Origin: Gilvimarinus gilvus
Lineage (GTDB): Bacteria > Pseudomonadota > Gammaproteobacteria > Pseudomonadales > Cellvibrionaceae
Length of the DNA stretch: 64,000 nucleotides
Assembly (NCBI RefSeq): GCF_030518155.1
Contig: NZ_JAULRU010000154.1
Location: 1 to 64,000 of the forward strand
Direction of reading: 5' to 3'
Shown here: piece by piece, positions 1 to 8,292 of the stretch
Layout of the letters: the number at the start of each line of letters is the position of its first letter
How positions within the stretch are numbered: the stretch's first letter is position 1
Program-made: the position numbers and the translations under genes
The notes under the pieces: generated by a model
Told to the model about the DNA's origin: nothing
The model's input: only the letters and a program-made list of their open reading frames with translations
The model's database searches: none

Positions 1-331
1 GCTTTTAGGCGCATAATTCATTCCGGGATAGGTGTCATGGGCTGATGCCTATCCCGGCTATATCCGTCACAGCTAAGTTATTGAAATACCGTTGTTATTT
101 TCATTTTATCAAATAGTTTACCGAAATAGGCGTCGCGCCGACTATTTTGACTATCTGGATAGACCGTACTGCCCTACTTATGTATGCATAGTCAGTGTCA
201 CTTGCGAGTCGCTAGCCCCCTTTTTGATGGTTTTAGTAGAGCAATGGCAGAATGGCTTACCACTATAGGCACCATCAACGGCGAGCAAAGTTTACTCGGC
301 TCGCCAGATTATAGTATCGGAACCTGGGCCT
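1..331. other. Non-coding flank with a long hairpin
   Basis: No convincing gene is seen; short open frames here lack a ribosome site and family features. The notable structure is an inverted repeat with perfect 10-base arms CCGGGATAGG (23-32) and CCTATCCCGG (48-57), with a further TCA/TGA pairing inside the loop. No T-run follows on the plus strand. It could be a terminator for a gene left of the window or a REP-like element. Confidence 0.5.
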
Positions 332-979
332 TTACGACGGGAATACAACCGGCTTATCACCTTGCTGCCATGCGGGCAACTTAACCATGGCGTGAACAAA
401 TAGCGGGTGCTGTAGCCAGTTTGTAAGCCAGCGTTGTAAATTAGGGTATGGGAGGCGGTAAAACATGTCTGTGTCGACATGGGCGAACTGTCGTACAAAC
501 GGCATTACGCCGATATCGGCAACCGATATGCTGGCACCTAGTAAGTAGGCGTTATGGGTAAGCCGACGTTCCAGCTCTTGTAAAAAAATTTCGCCTTTCT
601 CCCGGTAGTCAGCCTGCGACATGTCGGGGTGGCGGTCGGCGTATTTGTAGCGATCCAGCCAGTGTTTGAATTCGTTGTCGTTTTGCGCAATCAAGTCGCA
701 GGCCTTATGCCATTCACCCGTTTTGAGCAACCCTTGCGGGTCACTCTGGCTAAGTGCCCACACCAGAATATCCCAGCTTTCATCAATCACTGTGCCATCA
801 ACAAGCTCCAGTACCGGCACCGTCCCTTTAGGGCTAATCGCCAACATCGGCTCCGGTTTGTTTTTAAGCACCACTTCGCGCAACTCAACGTGCAATTGCG
901 CAAATAGAAGCCCTAAACGGGCCCGCATAGCGTAGGGACAACGGCGAAACGAATACAATCGGTGGAGCGGTTCAGTCAT
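332..979 (-). CDS. Glutathione S-transferase family protein
   Basis: A 215-residue cytosolic protein of usual GST length. The N-terminal thioredoxin-fold half carries C14-P-Y-A-M-R, at the position of the catalytic Cys/Ser in omega/beta-type GSTs and glutaredoxin-like proteins. The cis-proline segment G-T-V-P-V-L and the D-E-S-W-D glutathione-contact segment follow at about residues 52-72. The C-terminal half is the helical GST domain with a typical S-V-A-D-I-G motif. The likely role is glutathione-dependent conjugation or reduction of an unidentified substrate. It stands alone, downstream of the LytTR regulator on the same strand with a 54-base gap. The family call is firm; the substrate is unknown. 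Confidence 0.85.
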   Translation of the reverse strand: MTEPLHRLYSFRRCPYAMRARLGLLFAQLHVELREVVLKNKPEPMLAISPKGTVPVLELVDGTVIDESWDILVWALSQSDPQGLLKTGEWHKACDLIAQNDNEFKHWLDRYKYADRHPDMSQADYREKGEIFLQELERRLTHNAYLLGASISVADIGVMPFVRQFAHVDTDMFYRLPYPNLQRWLTNWLQHPLFVHAMVKLPAWQQGDKPVVFPS

Positions 980-1033
980 GAGCGGTTAACTAATATATTG
1001 GCGTGTTGTTGGCGACGGCGCTACGGTATGGGT

Positions 1034-1972
1034 TTATTGGACACGTTTCAAGGGCGCCGCTGCATTGGCGCTGACTGCCCCCTGCAGAGCCACCGCCGAA
1101 TGGTTAAGCTGACCAAACAATGCTTTAGCCAACTTGCGGTTAGCGCGGCTAATGGGAACACGCTGACCTGTGTGGGTTAAACAGTAGGCATCTTCGCGAC
1201 TTATACAGACCTTTTTAACCTGTTTTTTCATCACCCAATGCGAGCGGTGCAGCTGTACCCCCTCTTCACCAAACGCCTCTGCAATGTTTTTAAGGCTGCC
1301 AAGCACCATCGCCTGCCCCAGCTCGGTGTATACGTTCAGGTAGTGCAAGTCCGAAGATATAGCGACGATGTCGGTGCCGATGACTTCGGGCAGGGAATCG
1401 AAGAACTGATCGCGCCGCTGCTTCATCTCTTGCTCTGTATCCGAGGTAGGCTCTGGATCGGACGGGTTATCGCCACCACCATCGCCGTATACCGTTGGGC
1501 GAGCGAACAATAAGGGTAAATTTATGGCAATCCAACACACCATAAATTGCGGCATTGCCTCGACAGCCTCTGCCGCTATGCCGTGCCATGGGCCACGCGC
1601 GCCAAGCACATCCCAGTAGCCATCCGGCTCGCTATGCTCCAGATGGGGCGCAAACCCCAATTCCAACAACCAATAAACAGGCGCTGAGAGCAGGCAGCCA
1701 AATAAACCCAAGCTTACCACCAGCCACCACAGTGGCCAGCGCGTTGGATTGAAGCGCCGAATAAGGGCGCTCACCACTAAAATAGCGAGTAGCGCTGTTC
1801 CTATGTGGGCACTCCAAAATAAGAGCCGCGCCAGCGCGCCCAAACCTGCCGAGGCCTCGGGCCTGGAAACCGTAAACAGAACTGTCAGTACTACGCCAGT
1901 ACCCAGCAGGCTGTTTTGAATGGGCGCCAAGCCTAGAATTGTTCGTTGTAGCACCTTAGTGGCTCCTGTCAT
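1034..1972 (-). CDS. Membrane-anchored LytTR-family transcriptional regulator
   Basis: 312 residues. The first ~165 hold about four hydrophobic membrane segments. An acidic linker (GDGGGDNPSDPEPTSDTE) follows, then a LytTR DNA-binding domain at about 190-290, recognisable by a D-I-V-A-I-S-S-D-L-H-Y-L-N-V-Y strand, an H-R-S-H-W-V segment and a V-P-I-S-R-A-N end. There is no receiver domain, so this is a one-component membrane regulator that may sense a signal at the inner membrane. It is divergent from the TonB receptor at 2222, and the shared 249-base region holds a direct repeat that could be its target. The ligand and regulon are unknown. Confidence 0.85.
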   Translation of the reverse strand: MTGATKVLQRTILGLAPIQNSLLGTGVVLTVLFTVSRPEASAGLGALARLLFWSAHIGTALLAILVVSALIRRFNPTRWPLWWLVVSLGLFGCLLSAPVYWLLELGFAPHLEHSEPDGYWDVLGARGPWHGIAAEAVEAMPQFMVCWIAINLPLLFARPTVYGDGGGDNPSDPEPTSDTEQEMKQRRDQFFDSLPEVIGTDIVAISSDLHYLNVYTELGQAMVLGSLKNIAEAFGEEGVQLHRSHWVMKKQVKKVCISREDAYCLTHTGQRVPISRANRKLAKALFGQLNHSAVALQGAVSANAAAPLKRVQ

Positions 1973-2030
1973 GTTTACTCGATCCTTGTATTAAGGCGCC
2001 ACTATACAACTAAATAACGGTATGGTTTCA

Positions 2031-2073
2031 GGGCATTGTATGAAATGGCTCCGTCATGCATAAAGGGCATTGT
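2031..2073. promoter_or_regulatory. Direct repeat GGGCATTGT, possible LytTR target
   Basis: Two exact copies of GGGCATTGT at 2031-2039 and 2065-2073, 34 bases apart (about three helical turns), lie in the intergenic region shared by the LytTR regulator and the TonB receptor gene. LytTR proteins bind direct repeats, so this is a candidate autoregulatory or receptor-control site. This is inference from position and repetition only. Confidence 0.35.
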
Positions 2074-2221
2074 CTTCATATAACCGAATCACTAACCCAC
2101 TCGCGTCAGCACCATTACCCTTTATACAAAAAAACCACCAGCGGTACAGTAGCGGTCATCCAGACAGAAGTTCGAGCGTATAGTCACTGAGCTTCAGCCG
2201 CATGAATTCAAAGGACGATGT

Positions 2222-4627
2222 ATGACTCAGCGCAAACACTCTCAACCACTCAAGCTCACTCGCGCCATTGGCCTCGCCACTGCCCTCACGGCCACGCCAC
2301 TATGGGCGGCAGAATTAGTGGTAGATATTAGCGACAAAACCAGCCAGCGACCGCTGGGCGAGACCCTTATTACGATTACCAGCCGCGATAATCAGCAGTG
2401 GCAAATTCAGACAAACGAACAAGGGCGTGCCCGAATCGAAGCTCTTGACCCCGGGCTTTACGAAGTGACCGTCAGCCGTGTCGGCTATATTGGTGCTCGT
2501 TTGCCCAGCGTGCGTTTAGTAGACGATAAAGCGACGCCAGTGAGCCTCACTCTGGCCACATCGACCAAGCAGGTAGAAGAAATTGTCGTGGTGGGCAACA
2601 GCATAGGCGGCGACTGGCTCAGCTCAGCCGGTGCGAGCACGCGCGACCGCGAAGCTTTGCGCAGCTCTGCCGGCAGTGGCAGTGATGTATTGCGCGCTTT
2701 AGATGGCATGCCCGGTTTGTTTTCCGACGGCGAATTTTCCAGCTACACCGTGCGCGGCAGTGGCCCACGCGATAACTTAATACTGGTAGATGGTGTGCCC
2801 TTTGAGCGCGTTGTCCACTTTAGCGATAGCTTTGGCGAGCTGGCCGATGCGCAAGACGGTGGCCGTTACAGCGTGTTTGCTCCCAATACGGTGGCACAGG
2901 CAGATTTCCAGCCCGGAGGCTGGTCATCGGCCTATGGTGGCCGGGCGGGCTCCTTACTGCAACTGGATGTGGCCAACGGCAACCCCGAAACCCCCTCTTA
3001 TACAGCGCGGCTGGATATTGCCGGGCTGGAAATCGGCTACGACGGGCCCAGCCGGGTGCTCGATAACACCAGCGTGCTGTTTTCCGCGCGGCAGCTTAAT
3101 TTTGGCCGGCTGTTCGAGACGGTCGGCCTCGACGATATTGGCGAGCCAGAAGTGACCGATGTGATTTTTAAAACTCACACTGAATTTGCCAATGGCGATG
3201 AATTTAATGTGCTCGCCATTTACGCTCCGGAATCCTTCAGCCGCGACACCGACAATGTGCTGGCCTCCGACGAGGACGACCCCGGCAATTACGAGGACGT
3301 TGAGCTGGTGGAGCAGGAATCCGACAACACCTTACTGGTGGCAACCTACCGCAAACTGCTGGGCCAAAGTGCGCAGTTGACCAATAAGATTTACTACCGC
3401 CACTTTAGTGAAGACAGCCAGGTGGGCGAAGCCTACCCTGAGCAAGTCGCGCTGGATAGCAGCGCCTCCGATGTACCGCGCCGCTTTCCCATTATTACGG
3501 CCAGGCAGGACGACACCGAGTTCGGCTGGCGGTTAGACTTCAGTTACGACAATTCACTCGGTCGCTTCAGTGCAGGGACTCGCCTAAGCCAGTCCGACTT
3601 GACTCTGGAGCGATTCATTGACGGCCCATGGAATCGCTATGAATACGACACCGACAGCTTCAGGCCCAACCCGGAACAACAGTACGTTGTCTTAACCGGA
3701 GCCGGCGTCGACACCAACTTTAGCGCCGACGCACTACAATACGCCGCCTATTTCGATCAGGAATTATCGTTAGGTATTTTCGACGTGCGCGCCGGACTGC
3801 GCTACGAAGGTGATGAGTTTACCGAACAAAGTGGTGTATCACCGCGTTTAGCCCTATCGTGGCCACTGAGTGACTCGGCAAGTGTCAGCGCGACGCTCGG
3901 TCGCTATTTACAAATGCCACGCCTTGACGACTTTGCCAGCAACACCAACAGCACAACCCTTGACTACGAAATTATTGATCAAGTAAGTTTGGGGCTGAAC
4001 TACCAATTGAGCGAACAGTGGGCACTTTTTGTCGAACCGTATTACCAACAACTCAATGACTTGGTTGTACAAACAGACGCAGTAACCCAATCGTATAATA
4101 ACTTAGGTGAAGGCACCTCCTGGGGTGTGGACACCGCCATCACCCGCCAGTTCGGCAACGGCTGGTCCGCCAGTGTTGCCTACTCGTATAACGAAGCAGC
4201 TTTAAAAGATAGCCCCAATTCAGCCGAGTACGATGCCGACTACAGTCGCCCGCACTCCTTTAGCGTTGGCGGCGTGTGGGAAATTAATCAGCGCTGGAAG
4301 CTGTCCGGCCGCTGGAAGTGGGCCTCGGGCCGACCTTACGGTGAATATATTGTTCACGACAATGTGTTGGGCGACGGGCAACCACTGCGCTATAGCCGAG
4401 AGACATTAACCAACAATACCGAGCGCTTTGATGATTACGGCTCCATTAACGTGCGCTTGGATTACCGCCGTATGTTGGGCGGCACACAGGTTATAGCCTT
4501 TATTGATATCATCAATTTGCTGGGCGAAGAAAATCCCTCTGACATAGATTTTAACGAGCGCACCGGTGAAGTTCTGACTGAGGAGGGCAATCTTCTGCCA
4601 CTCATAGGGTTACGATTCGAGTGGTAA
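2222..4627 (+). CDS. TonB-dependent outer membrane receptor with carboxypeptidase-like N-terminal domain
   Basis: 801 residues. A signal peptide ends near A29-A30. A carboxypeptidase-regulatory-like beta-sandwich follows (about 31-112), then a TonB-box-like E-E-I-V-V-V-G (119-125), a plug (R-S-S-A-G-S-G-S-D-V-L-R onward, G-P-R-D-N-L-I-L-V-D-G-V-P-F) and a beta-barrel ending in aromatic F-E-W, the usual outer-membrane C-terminal signature. It probably imports a substrate too large for porins (oligosaccharide or siderophore) using TonB energy. The start has AGGA about 8 bases upstream. Its neighbour is a divergent membrane LytTR regulator. No substrate can be read from the sequence. Confidence 0.88.
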   Translation: MTQRKHSQPLKLTRAIGLATALTATPLWAAELVVDISDKTSQRPLGETLITITSRDNQQWQIQTNEQGRARIEALDPGLYEVTVSRVGYIGARLPSVRLVDDKATPVSLTLATSTKQVEEIVVVGNSIGGDWLSSAGASTRDREALRSSAGSGSDVLRALDGMPGLFSDGEFSSYTVRGSGPRDNLILVDGVPFERVVHFSDSFGELADAQDGGRYSVFAPNTVAQADFQPGGWSSAYGGRAGSLLQLDVANGNPETPSYTARLDIAGLEIGYDGPSRVLDNTSVLFSARQLNFGRLFETVGLDDIGEPEVTDVIFKTHTEFANGDEFNVLAIYAPESFSRDTDNVLASDEDDPGNYEDVELVEQESDNTLLVATYRKLLGQSAQLTNKIYYRHFSEDSQVGEAYPEQVALDSSASDVPRRFPIITARQDDTEFGWRLDFSYDNSLGRFSAGTRLSQSDLTLERFIDGPWNRYEYDTDSFRPNPEQQYVVLTGAGVDTNFSADALQYAAYFDQELSLGIFDVRAGLRYEGDEFTEQSGVSPRLALSWPLSDSASVSATLGRYLQMPRLDDFASNTNSTTLDYEIIDQVSLGLNYQLSEQWALFVEPYYQQLNDLVVQTDAVTQSYNNLGEGTSWGVDTAITRQFGNGWSASVAYSYNEAALKDSPNSAEYDADYSRPHSFSVGGVWEINQRWKLSGRWKWASGRPYGEYIVHDNVLGDGQPLRYSRETLTNNTERFDDYGSINVRLDYRRMLGGTQVIAFIDIINLLGEENPSDIDFNERTGEVLTEEGNLLPLIGLRFEW

Positions 4628-4646
4628 GGATTTACAAAAATTGTTA

Positions 4647-4668
4647 TACCGCTGCCAGGGCAGCGGTA
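4647..4668. terminator. Bidirectional terminator between convergent genes
   Basis: Hairpin with arms TACCGCTGC and GCAGCGGTA around a short loop, between the receptor stop at 4627 and the convergent gene ending at 4675. On the minus strand it is followed after a few bases by a T5 run; on the plus strand only by GTTTACTT. Confidence 0.6.
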
Positions 4669-4674
4669 GTTTAC

Positions 4675-7074
4675 TTATTCAGAAAAGTCGTTTTCCGTAT
4701 AAGGGATACGGCGGCTTTGCGTTTTCTGACGTAACTCCGCAAACACATCTGCAGTCATACCGTCGGCTTCGCCAAACTGATTACCCCAGCTATTGCGAAT
4801 ATAGGTTGCGATAGCACTGAGATCAGAGTCATTTATATCTGTGCGCGCCGCAAAACCAGGCATGACTGTGGGCGTTTCCCACCGACGGCCCGCCACCGCA
4901 ATCGGCCCACTTAATCCGTGCAACAGAACTTTGGCCAGACGCTGCTCGCTCTCTACCCACTCACTGCGCCATAGCGTCGGTGCCAACCCGGTATTGCCAT
5001 TGCCGTATTCACCGTGACAACCAGCGCAGGCAGCTCGCCCGTTGTAAAGCGCCTTGCCCTGATCGAACAGCTTTCTACCTTGGGAAGATAGTTGTGCCCT
5101 ATTGGTTTCATCCTGCACTCGCTTACCTAAATTGTTCAGAAGATAAAGCGTTTTATGATCCGAAAAATTTTTCGGTAGACTGGACTTGAAACTATCAGCT
5201 TCACTGCCCAACCCGCTGATAACAGCGTCGCGTATGTAAGGTTTCTCACGGTATTCATCCAAAACGTAAAGCGAAATATTGTGCCCGCCCGGTATTGAGG
5301 CCACCGATATAGCCGCTTGCAACGCCCGCGGATAACTGTGTTGGGCCATGCGCATTAGCAGCGCCCGATACTGTTCTTGCATTGACGCGGGCAGTGCTTC
5401 CCCCACTGTCGCTGCCGTAATGGCAACCCAGTTGTCATCGTGATTAATAAACCGGCTAACCGTTGCCAGATCTACCGCATGCAAGCCACGCAAAGCCCAA
5501 AGTAAGTTAATAATGGATTTCGAATCCTCAGTGGCTTCGAGTGATTTTTTAATCGCACTGACCACTGCCGTTTTATTATCTAAGCTCGCTTCATTTTCAA
5601 TAAGTAGCCGCCTCGCGGTATCGCGCTGCCAAGCATTTTTGTGACTTAAAAAGGCAACCAGGTCAGAGGCGCTCAGGGCCGACATGTCGGGAACTTTAGC
5701 GGCTTCATGCTGCTGCCAACGCAAACGATAGACCCGGCCCATAGTGTTGTTATTTTTATCAAGGTCGCGAGATTTTATTTGATCGGCCAGATAACTGGTT
5801 AAGAACTCCCGATGCTGCAAAATGCCGTGATACATATCGACGATATACAAGGTACCATCAGGTGCATTGTATAGATTGACAGGGCGAAATCGTTCATCCG
5901 TGGAGGTTAGTAACTCTTGGCCGGGGAAAACCGCCTCGCCGGTAAGCTCGCCGTCACCTTCTTTAATAAAACGCGCGGACAATAAATTGCCCGCAGGTTC
6001 GGGCGTAATGCCAATGCCATAATACTCAGAGGGAAAGTTACTGCCGCGATACACTATGCTGCCACTGGCGGCTGTAAAGTTAACCAGTTTGCCGCGATCT
6101 GCACCTTCTTTTACCAGTATGCCATCCATATAGCCGCGATTAACCCCCGGGTTCATGCGTGACGGGTATACACGATTACTGCCAATGGCGTGCGCCGGTG
6201 CATCCGGCCAGAAACCCGGATTGCGCCGCAAAGCTCCGGGCCGCAAAAACTCACCGTGGATAGGCGAGCTATTCCCGTTGTGGTAAAGCCTGCCGAGATC
6301 ATCCATGGAAAGACCCCACTGCCCCCGGTAATCAGTTTCTGCCTTTACCAGCTTCCAGTACTGATTGCGGTAAATCTCTTCAGCACCCTGCGGCACGGCT
6401 GCAGTCAGAGGTAACGTTTGGTATTTCTTGTCGCTGCGGGCGTTGTAGTACCAATTGTCTATGCCATAGAGCATGGTATTGGTTTTATGCTCTAAGCTTC
6501 CGCCTGCGGCGTACTCGGCATCGACCACTTCGTGTAAGCCGAGCCTAATGCCCTGTTCGTCTTCTAGCACTTCGACAAAATACAGCTGGGTGTGGTCAGC
6601 GTAGAAAATACCACCCTTAACCATGGAAACGGTGCGGGGCAACAACACACCAGAGACAAACACCCGGCGCTTGTCCACCTGCCCGTCACCGTCGGTATCT
6701 TCCAGTAAGGTAATATTGCCTTGGGCCTGCATTTCTCCTTCGCCAAATACATCTGGCATATAGGTTGTCATTTCCGCCACCCACATTCGCCCCTTGGCAT
6801 CAAAGCTCAGTGCGACGGGATTAAATATATCTGGCTCGGACACCACAGACTCAACCACAAACCCAGACTGAGCCTGAAAGGTTTGAAGGGCTTTGGCAAC
6901 GGGTAATATTGGCGCGGCGGGAATATCTTCCTTTGGAATCACATCGACCATAGTATGGCCTTCACGATCCCCTTTAAACGCCGCCGACTCTTCGGCCTGC
7001 CCCGGCACACAGGTCAACAATATAAAAGCTGACACTAAGGTGTTCAGCCGATATTTTACAGATCTCATAATCAC
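4675..7074 (-). CDS. PVC-type haem-binding CxxCH protein (propeller dehydrogenase-like plus cytochrome c)
   Basis: 799 residues, exported (hydrophobic N-terminus ending V-P-G-Q-A). About 45-440 resembles the soluble-glucose/sorbosone-dehydrogenase-like propeller domain common in Planctomycetes (F-V-V-E-S-V-V-S-E-P, W-V-A-E-M, D-T-D-G-D-G). A helical HEAT-like stretch follows (about 460-650), then a C-terminal cytochrome c domain with C683-A-G-C686-H687 and a distal M-P-G-F. The likely role is periplasmic oxidation with electron transfer through haem; the substrate is unknown, sugars being the usual guess. It starts at GTG 7074 inside the stop of the upstream DUF1080 gene (GTGA overlap); an ATG at 7068 is an alternative. 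The coupling implies that the two act together. Confidence 0.82.
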   Translation of the reverse strand: MIMRSVKYRLNTLVSAFILLTCVPGQAEESAAFKGDREGHTMVDVIPKEDIPAAPILPVAKALQTFQAQSGFVVESVVSEPDIFNPVALSFDAKGRMWVAEMTTYMPDVFGEGEMQAQGNITLLEDTDGDGQVDKRRVFVSGVLLPRTVSMVKGGIFYADHTQLYFVEVLEDEQGIRLGLHEVVDAEYAAGGSLEHKTNTMLYGIDNWYYNARSDKKYQTLPLTAAVPQGAEEIYRNQYWKLVKAETDYRGQWGLSMDDLGRLYHNGNSSPIHGEFLRPGALRRNPGFWPDAPAHAIGSNRVYPSRMNPGVNRGYMDGILVKEGADRGKLVNFTAASGSIVYRGSNFPSEYYGIGITPEPAGNLLSARFIKEGDGELTGEAVFPGQELLTSTDERFRPVNLYNAPDGTLYIVDMYHGILQHREFLTSYLADQIKSRDLDKNNNTMGRVYRLRWQQHEAAKVPDMSALSASDLVAFLSHKNAWQRDTARRLLIENEASLDNKTAVVSAIKKSLEATEDSKSIINLLWALRGLHAVDLATVSRFINHDDNWVAITAATVGEALPASMQEQYRALLMRMAQHSYPRALQAAISVASIPGGHNISLYVLDEYREKPYIRDAVISGLGSEADSFKSSLPKNFSDHKTLYLLNNLGKRVQDETNRAQLSSQGRKLFDQGKALYNGRAACAGCHGEYGNGNTGLAPTLWRSEWVESEQRLAKVLLHGLSGPIAVAGRRWETPTVMPGFAARTDINDSDLSAIATYIRNSWGNQFGEADGMTADVFAELRQKTQSRRIPYTENDFSE

Positions 7075-7766
7075 AACGCTTGTATATAAATATTGCGAAA
7101 TTTAACGGTATTGGCGGTGTCACCCGACTCAGTAAAGGCTTCGCTGCCATGATGCTGAATACCGATATGACCTTCGCTGAACTTAGTATCTTTTATATGG
7201 GTCGTTAGTACACCATTCACCCAAACTTTTATCTCCGGACCCTGCGCGCGAATGCGGTAGTGATTCCAATCCCCCACGGTAAATGCGTTCTTTTTATCGT
7301 CGGTCCACTGCGGTGATAAATTCTCCTGTAAGTGTTCACCTGGCGCCGAGCGTTCGGCGTGTAGCGGAAACAACCATTGCCGCTCAGTGCCCTGCTCGTA
7401 AAGGCCCCCACTCCAACGGCGGTCCGATGGATCAACCTCGGCTTGATAGCCAAAGGTGTAATAGCTTTCGATACTTTCCTGATAGGCAATCTGAGAGCGG
7501 AAAATTATTCCGGAATTGACGTATTCGTCGAGTTTGGGCACCTTAACTTCGAGCTCAAGCTCAAAATCACTGTAGCGTTTTTTGGTGAGGAAAAACCAAT
7601 TACCGGTCGACAACAAATGAATTTCATTACCCAACCAGTGGGCCTCACCGTAGGAAGTCACATTCATCCATAAATTGGGATCACTACCAATACTGATTTT
7701 TTCGGCCTGAGCAGCGGCACTCAGTAGGCATCCAATAAGAGCGGCTGTGAATCGATAACGGCGCAT
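7071..7766 (-). CDS. DUF1080 (3-keto-disaccharide hydrolase-like) secreted protein
   Basis: 231 residues with a clear signal peptide (cleavage after A-A-A-Q-A, about residue 21). The mature part is a concanavalin-like beta-sandwich of the DUF1080 family: a N-S-G-I-I-F-R strand, Y-T-F-G-Y-Q-A-E-V-D, a G-D-W-N-H-Y-R-I-R-A strand and a final G-H-I-G-I-Q-H-H-G segment. Family members act on, or bind, glycosides; some hydrolyse 3-keto-glucosides made by oxidoreductases. It is first of a two-gene unit with the haem propeller protein, overlapping it by 4 bases. An oxidise-then-cleave pathway is an attractive inference, not shown. Confidence 0.82.
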   Translation of the reverse strand: MRRYRFTAALIGCLLSAAAQAEKISIGSDPNLWMNVTSYGEAHWLGNEIHLLSTGNWFFLTKKRYSDFELELEVKVPKLDEYVNSGIIFRSQIAYQESIESYYTFGYQAEVDPSDRRWSGGLYEQGTERQWLFPLHAERSAPGEHLQENLSPQWTDDKKNAFTVGDWNHYRIRAQGPEIKVWVNGVLTTHIKDTKFSEGHIGIQHHGSEAFTESGDTANTVKFRNIYIQAL

Positions 7767-8127
7767 ACTTAACCTGCTTAGTTATGTGTTATTTTGGTCC
7801 TACTCTAGCATAGAGATGCACCGCGCTCTCGCCACTTTTGCAAAGATTAATCAACCACCTCGGCCGACACATCATTAGCGTCGAAACCCGCTTGCATCGG
7901 GCCGCCCGCCGTGCCTATTCGCAGCAGGTGCCTTACCGCTTAGATTAGCTCCGTCGCTGACACTTTGCATAAACCGCTGTGCCAGTACTGACAACTACTC
8001 TAGACCGTCCTATCCGCACCGGCGCAACCGAACCAGCATCCCAGCACAAATGGCGCGCTGGCAATAGATACTGCGGTAGTTTCCTGCTACAGTTTGCCGC
8101 TAAACCCAAAAAGTTAGGAGATAGCTG
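7767..8127. other. Intergenic region between divergent genes
   Basis: No gene is supported here; open frames are short and lack ribosome sites. A 15-base stretch GCGCTCTCGCCACTT recurs just after rsgA (about 9350). The region must hold the promoters for the DUF1080 gene (leftward) and for the leader-rsgA unit (rightward), but no strong -35/-10 pair stands out. Confidence 0.4.
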
Positions 8128-8166
8128 ATGATTGTCGTTACCCCTAACCGGGCGCGTGCCGCTTAA
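8128..8166 (+). CDS. Putative 12-residue leader peptide
   Basis: ATG at 8128 preceded by a near-ideal AGGAG (8116-8120) 7 bases away, encoding MIVVTPNRARAA and stop TAA 8164-8166. It lies 126 bases before rsgA. Its last codons (AAC CGG GCG) form the 5' arm of a hairpin competing with a terminator-like hairpin directly downstream. This arrangement is typical of translational attenuators. The peptide matches no leader known to me; two Arg codons are the only bias. Confidence 0.45.
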   Translation: MIVVTPNRARAA

Positions 8167-8183
8167 CATCGTCTCGCCCGGTT
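8146..8183 (+). promoter_or_regulatory. Anti-terminator-like hairpin overlapping the leader peptide
   Basis: AACCGGGCG (8146-8154) is exactly complementary to CGCCCGGTT (8175-8183). The second arm is also the first arm of the following terminator-like hairpin, so the two structures exclude each other. A ribosome stalled or stopping at the leader peptide would decide which forms. Confidence 0.45.
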
Positions 8184-8202
8184 TTAGTGAACCGGGGCTT
8201 TT
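8177..8202 (+). terminator. Terminator-like hairpin (possible attenuator) upstream of rsgA
   Basis: CCCGGTT (8177-8183) pairs with AACCGGG (8190-8196) around a TTAGTG loop, followed by G-C and TTTT (8199-8202). The T-run is short, so termination may be partial. A third weak hairpin, GGGCT/AGCCC (8195-8209), can compete with its 3' arm. Confidence 0.5.
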
Positions 8203-8263
8203 GTAGCCCTCAACTTCTTATTACCCAGGCGTTCGGATAAGCTGAGCTTTTGGGTACAGAACA

Positions 8264-8283
8264 TTACGGTATTAATACCGTAA
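8264..8283. promoter_or_regulatory. Perfect 20-base palindrome at the rsgA ribosome site
   Basis: TTACGGTATTAATACCGTAA is an exact palindrome ending within the rsgA Shine-Dalgarno AAGGGG (8282-8287). It could be a repressor operator over the promoter, or an RNA hairpin that partly hides the ribosome site. Which one cannot be decided from sequence. Confidence 0.5.
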
Positions 8284-8292
8284 GGGGTAGCT

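Noticed and set aside
184-384. 66-codon plus-strand open frame at the left end
   Set aside because: No ribosome site, no family resemblance, overlaps the 3' end of the GST gene on the other strand.
2021-2042. TATGGT before the 801-residue TonB receptor as a further xylose-regulon site
   Set aside because: The right half of the motif is missing (CATTGTA instead of ACYATA), so only a chance half-site.
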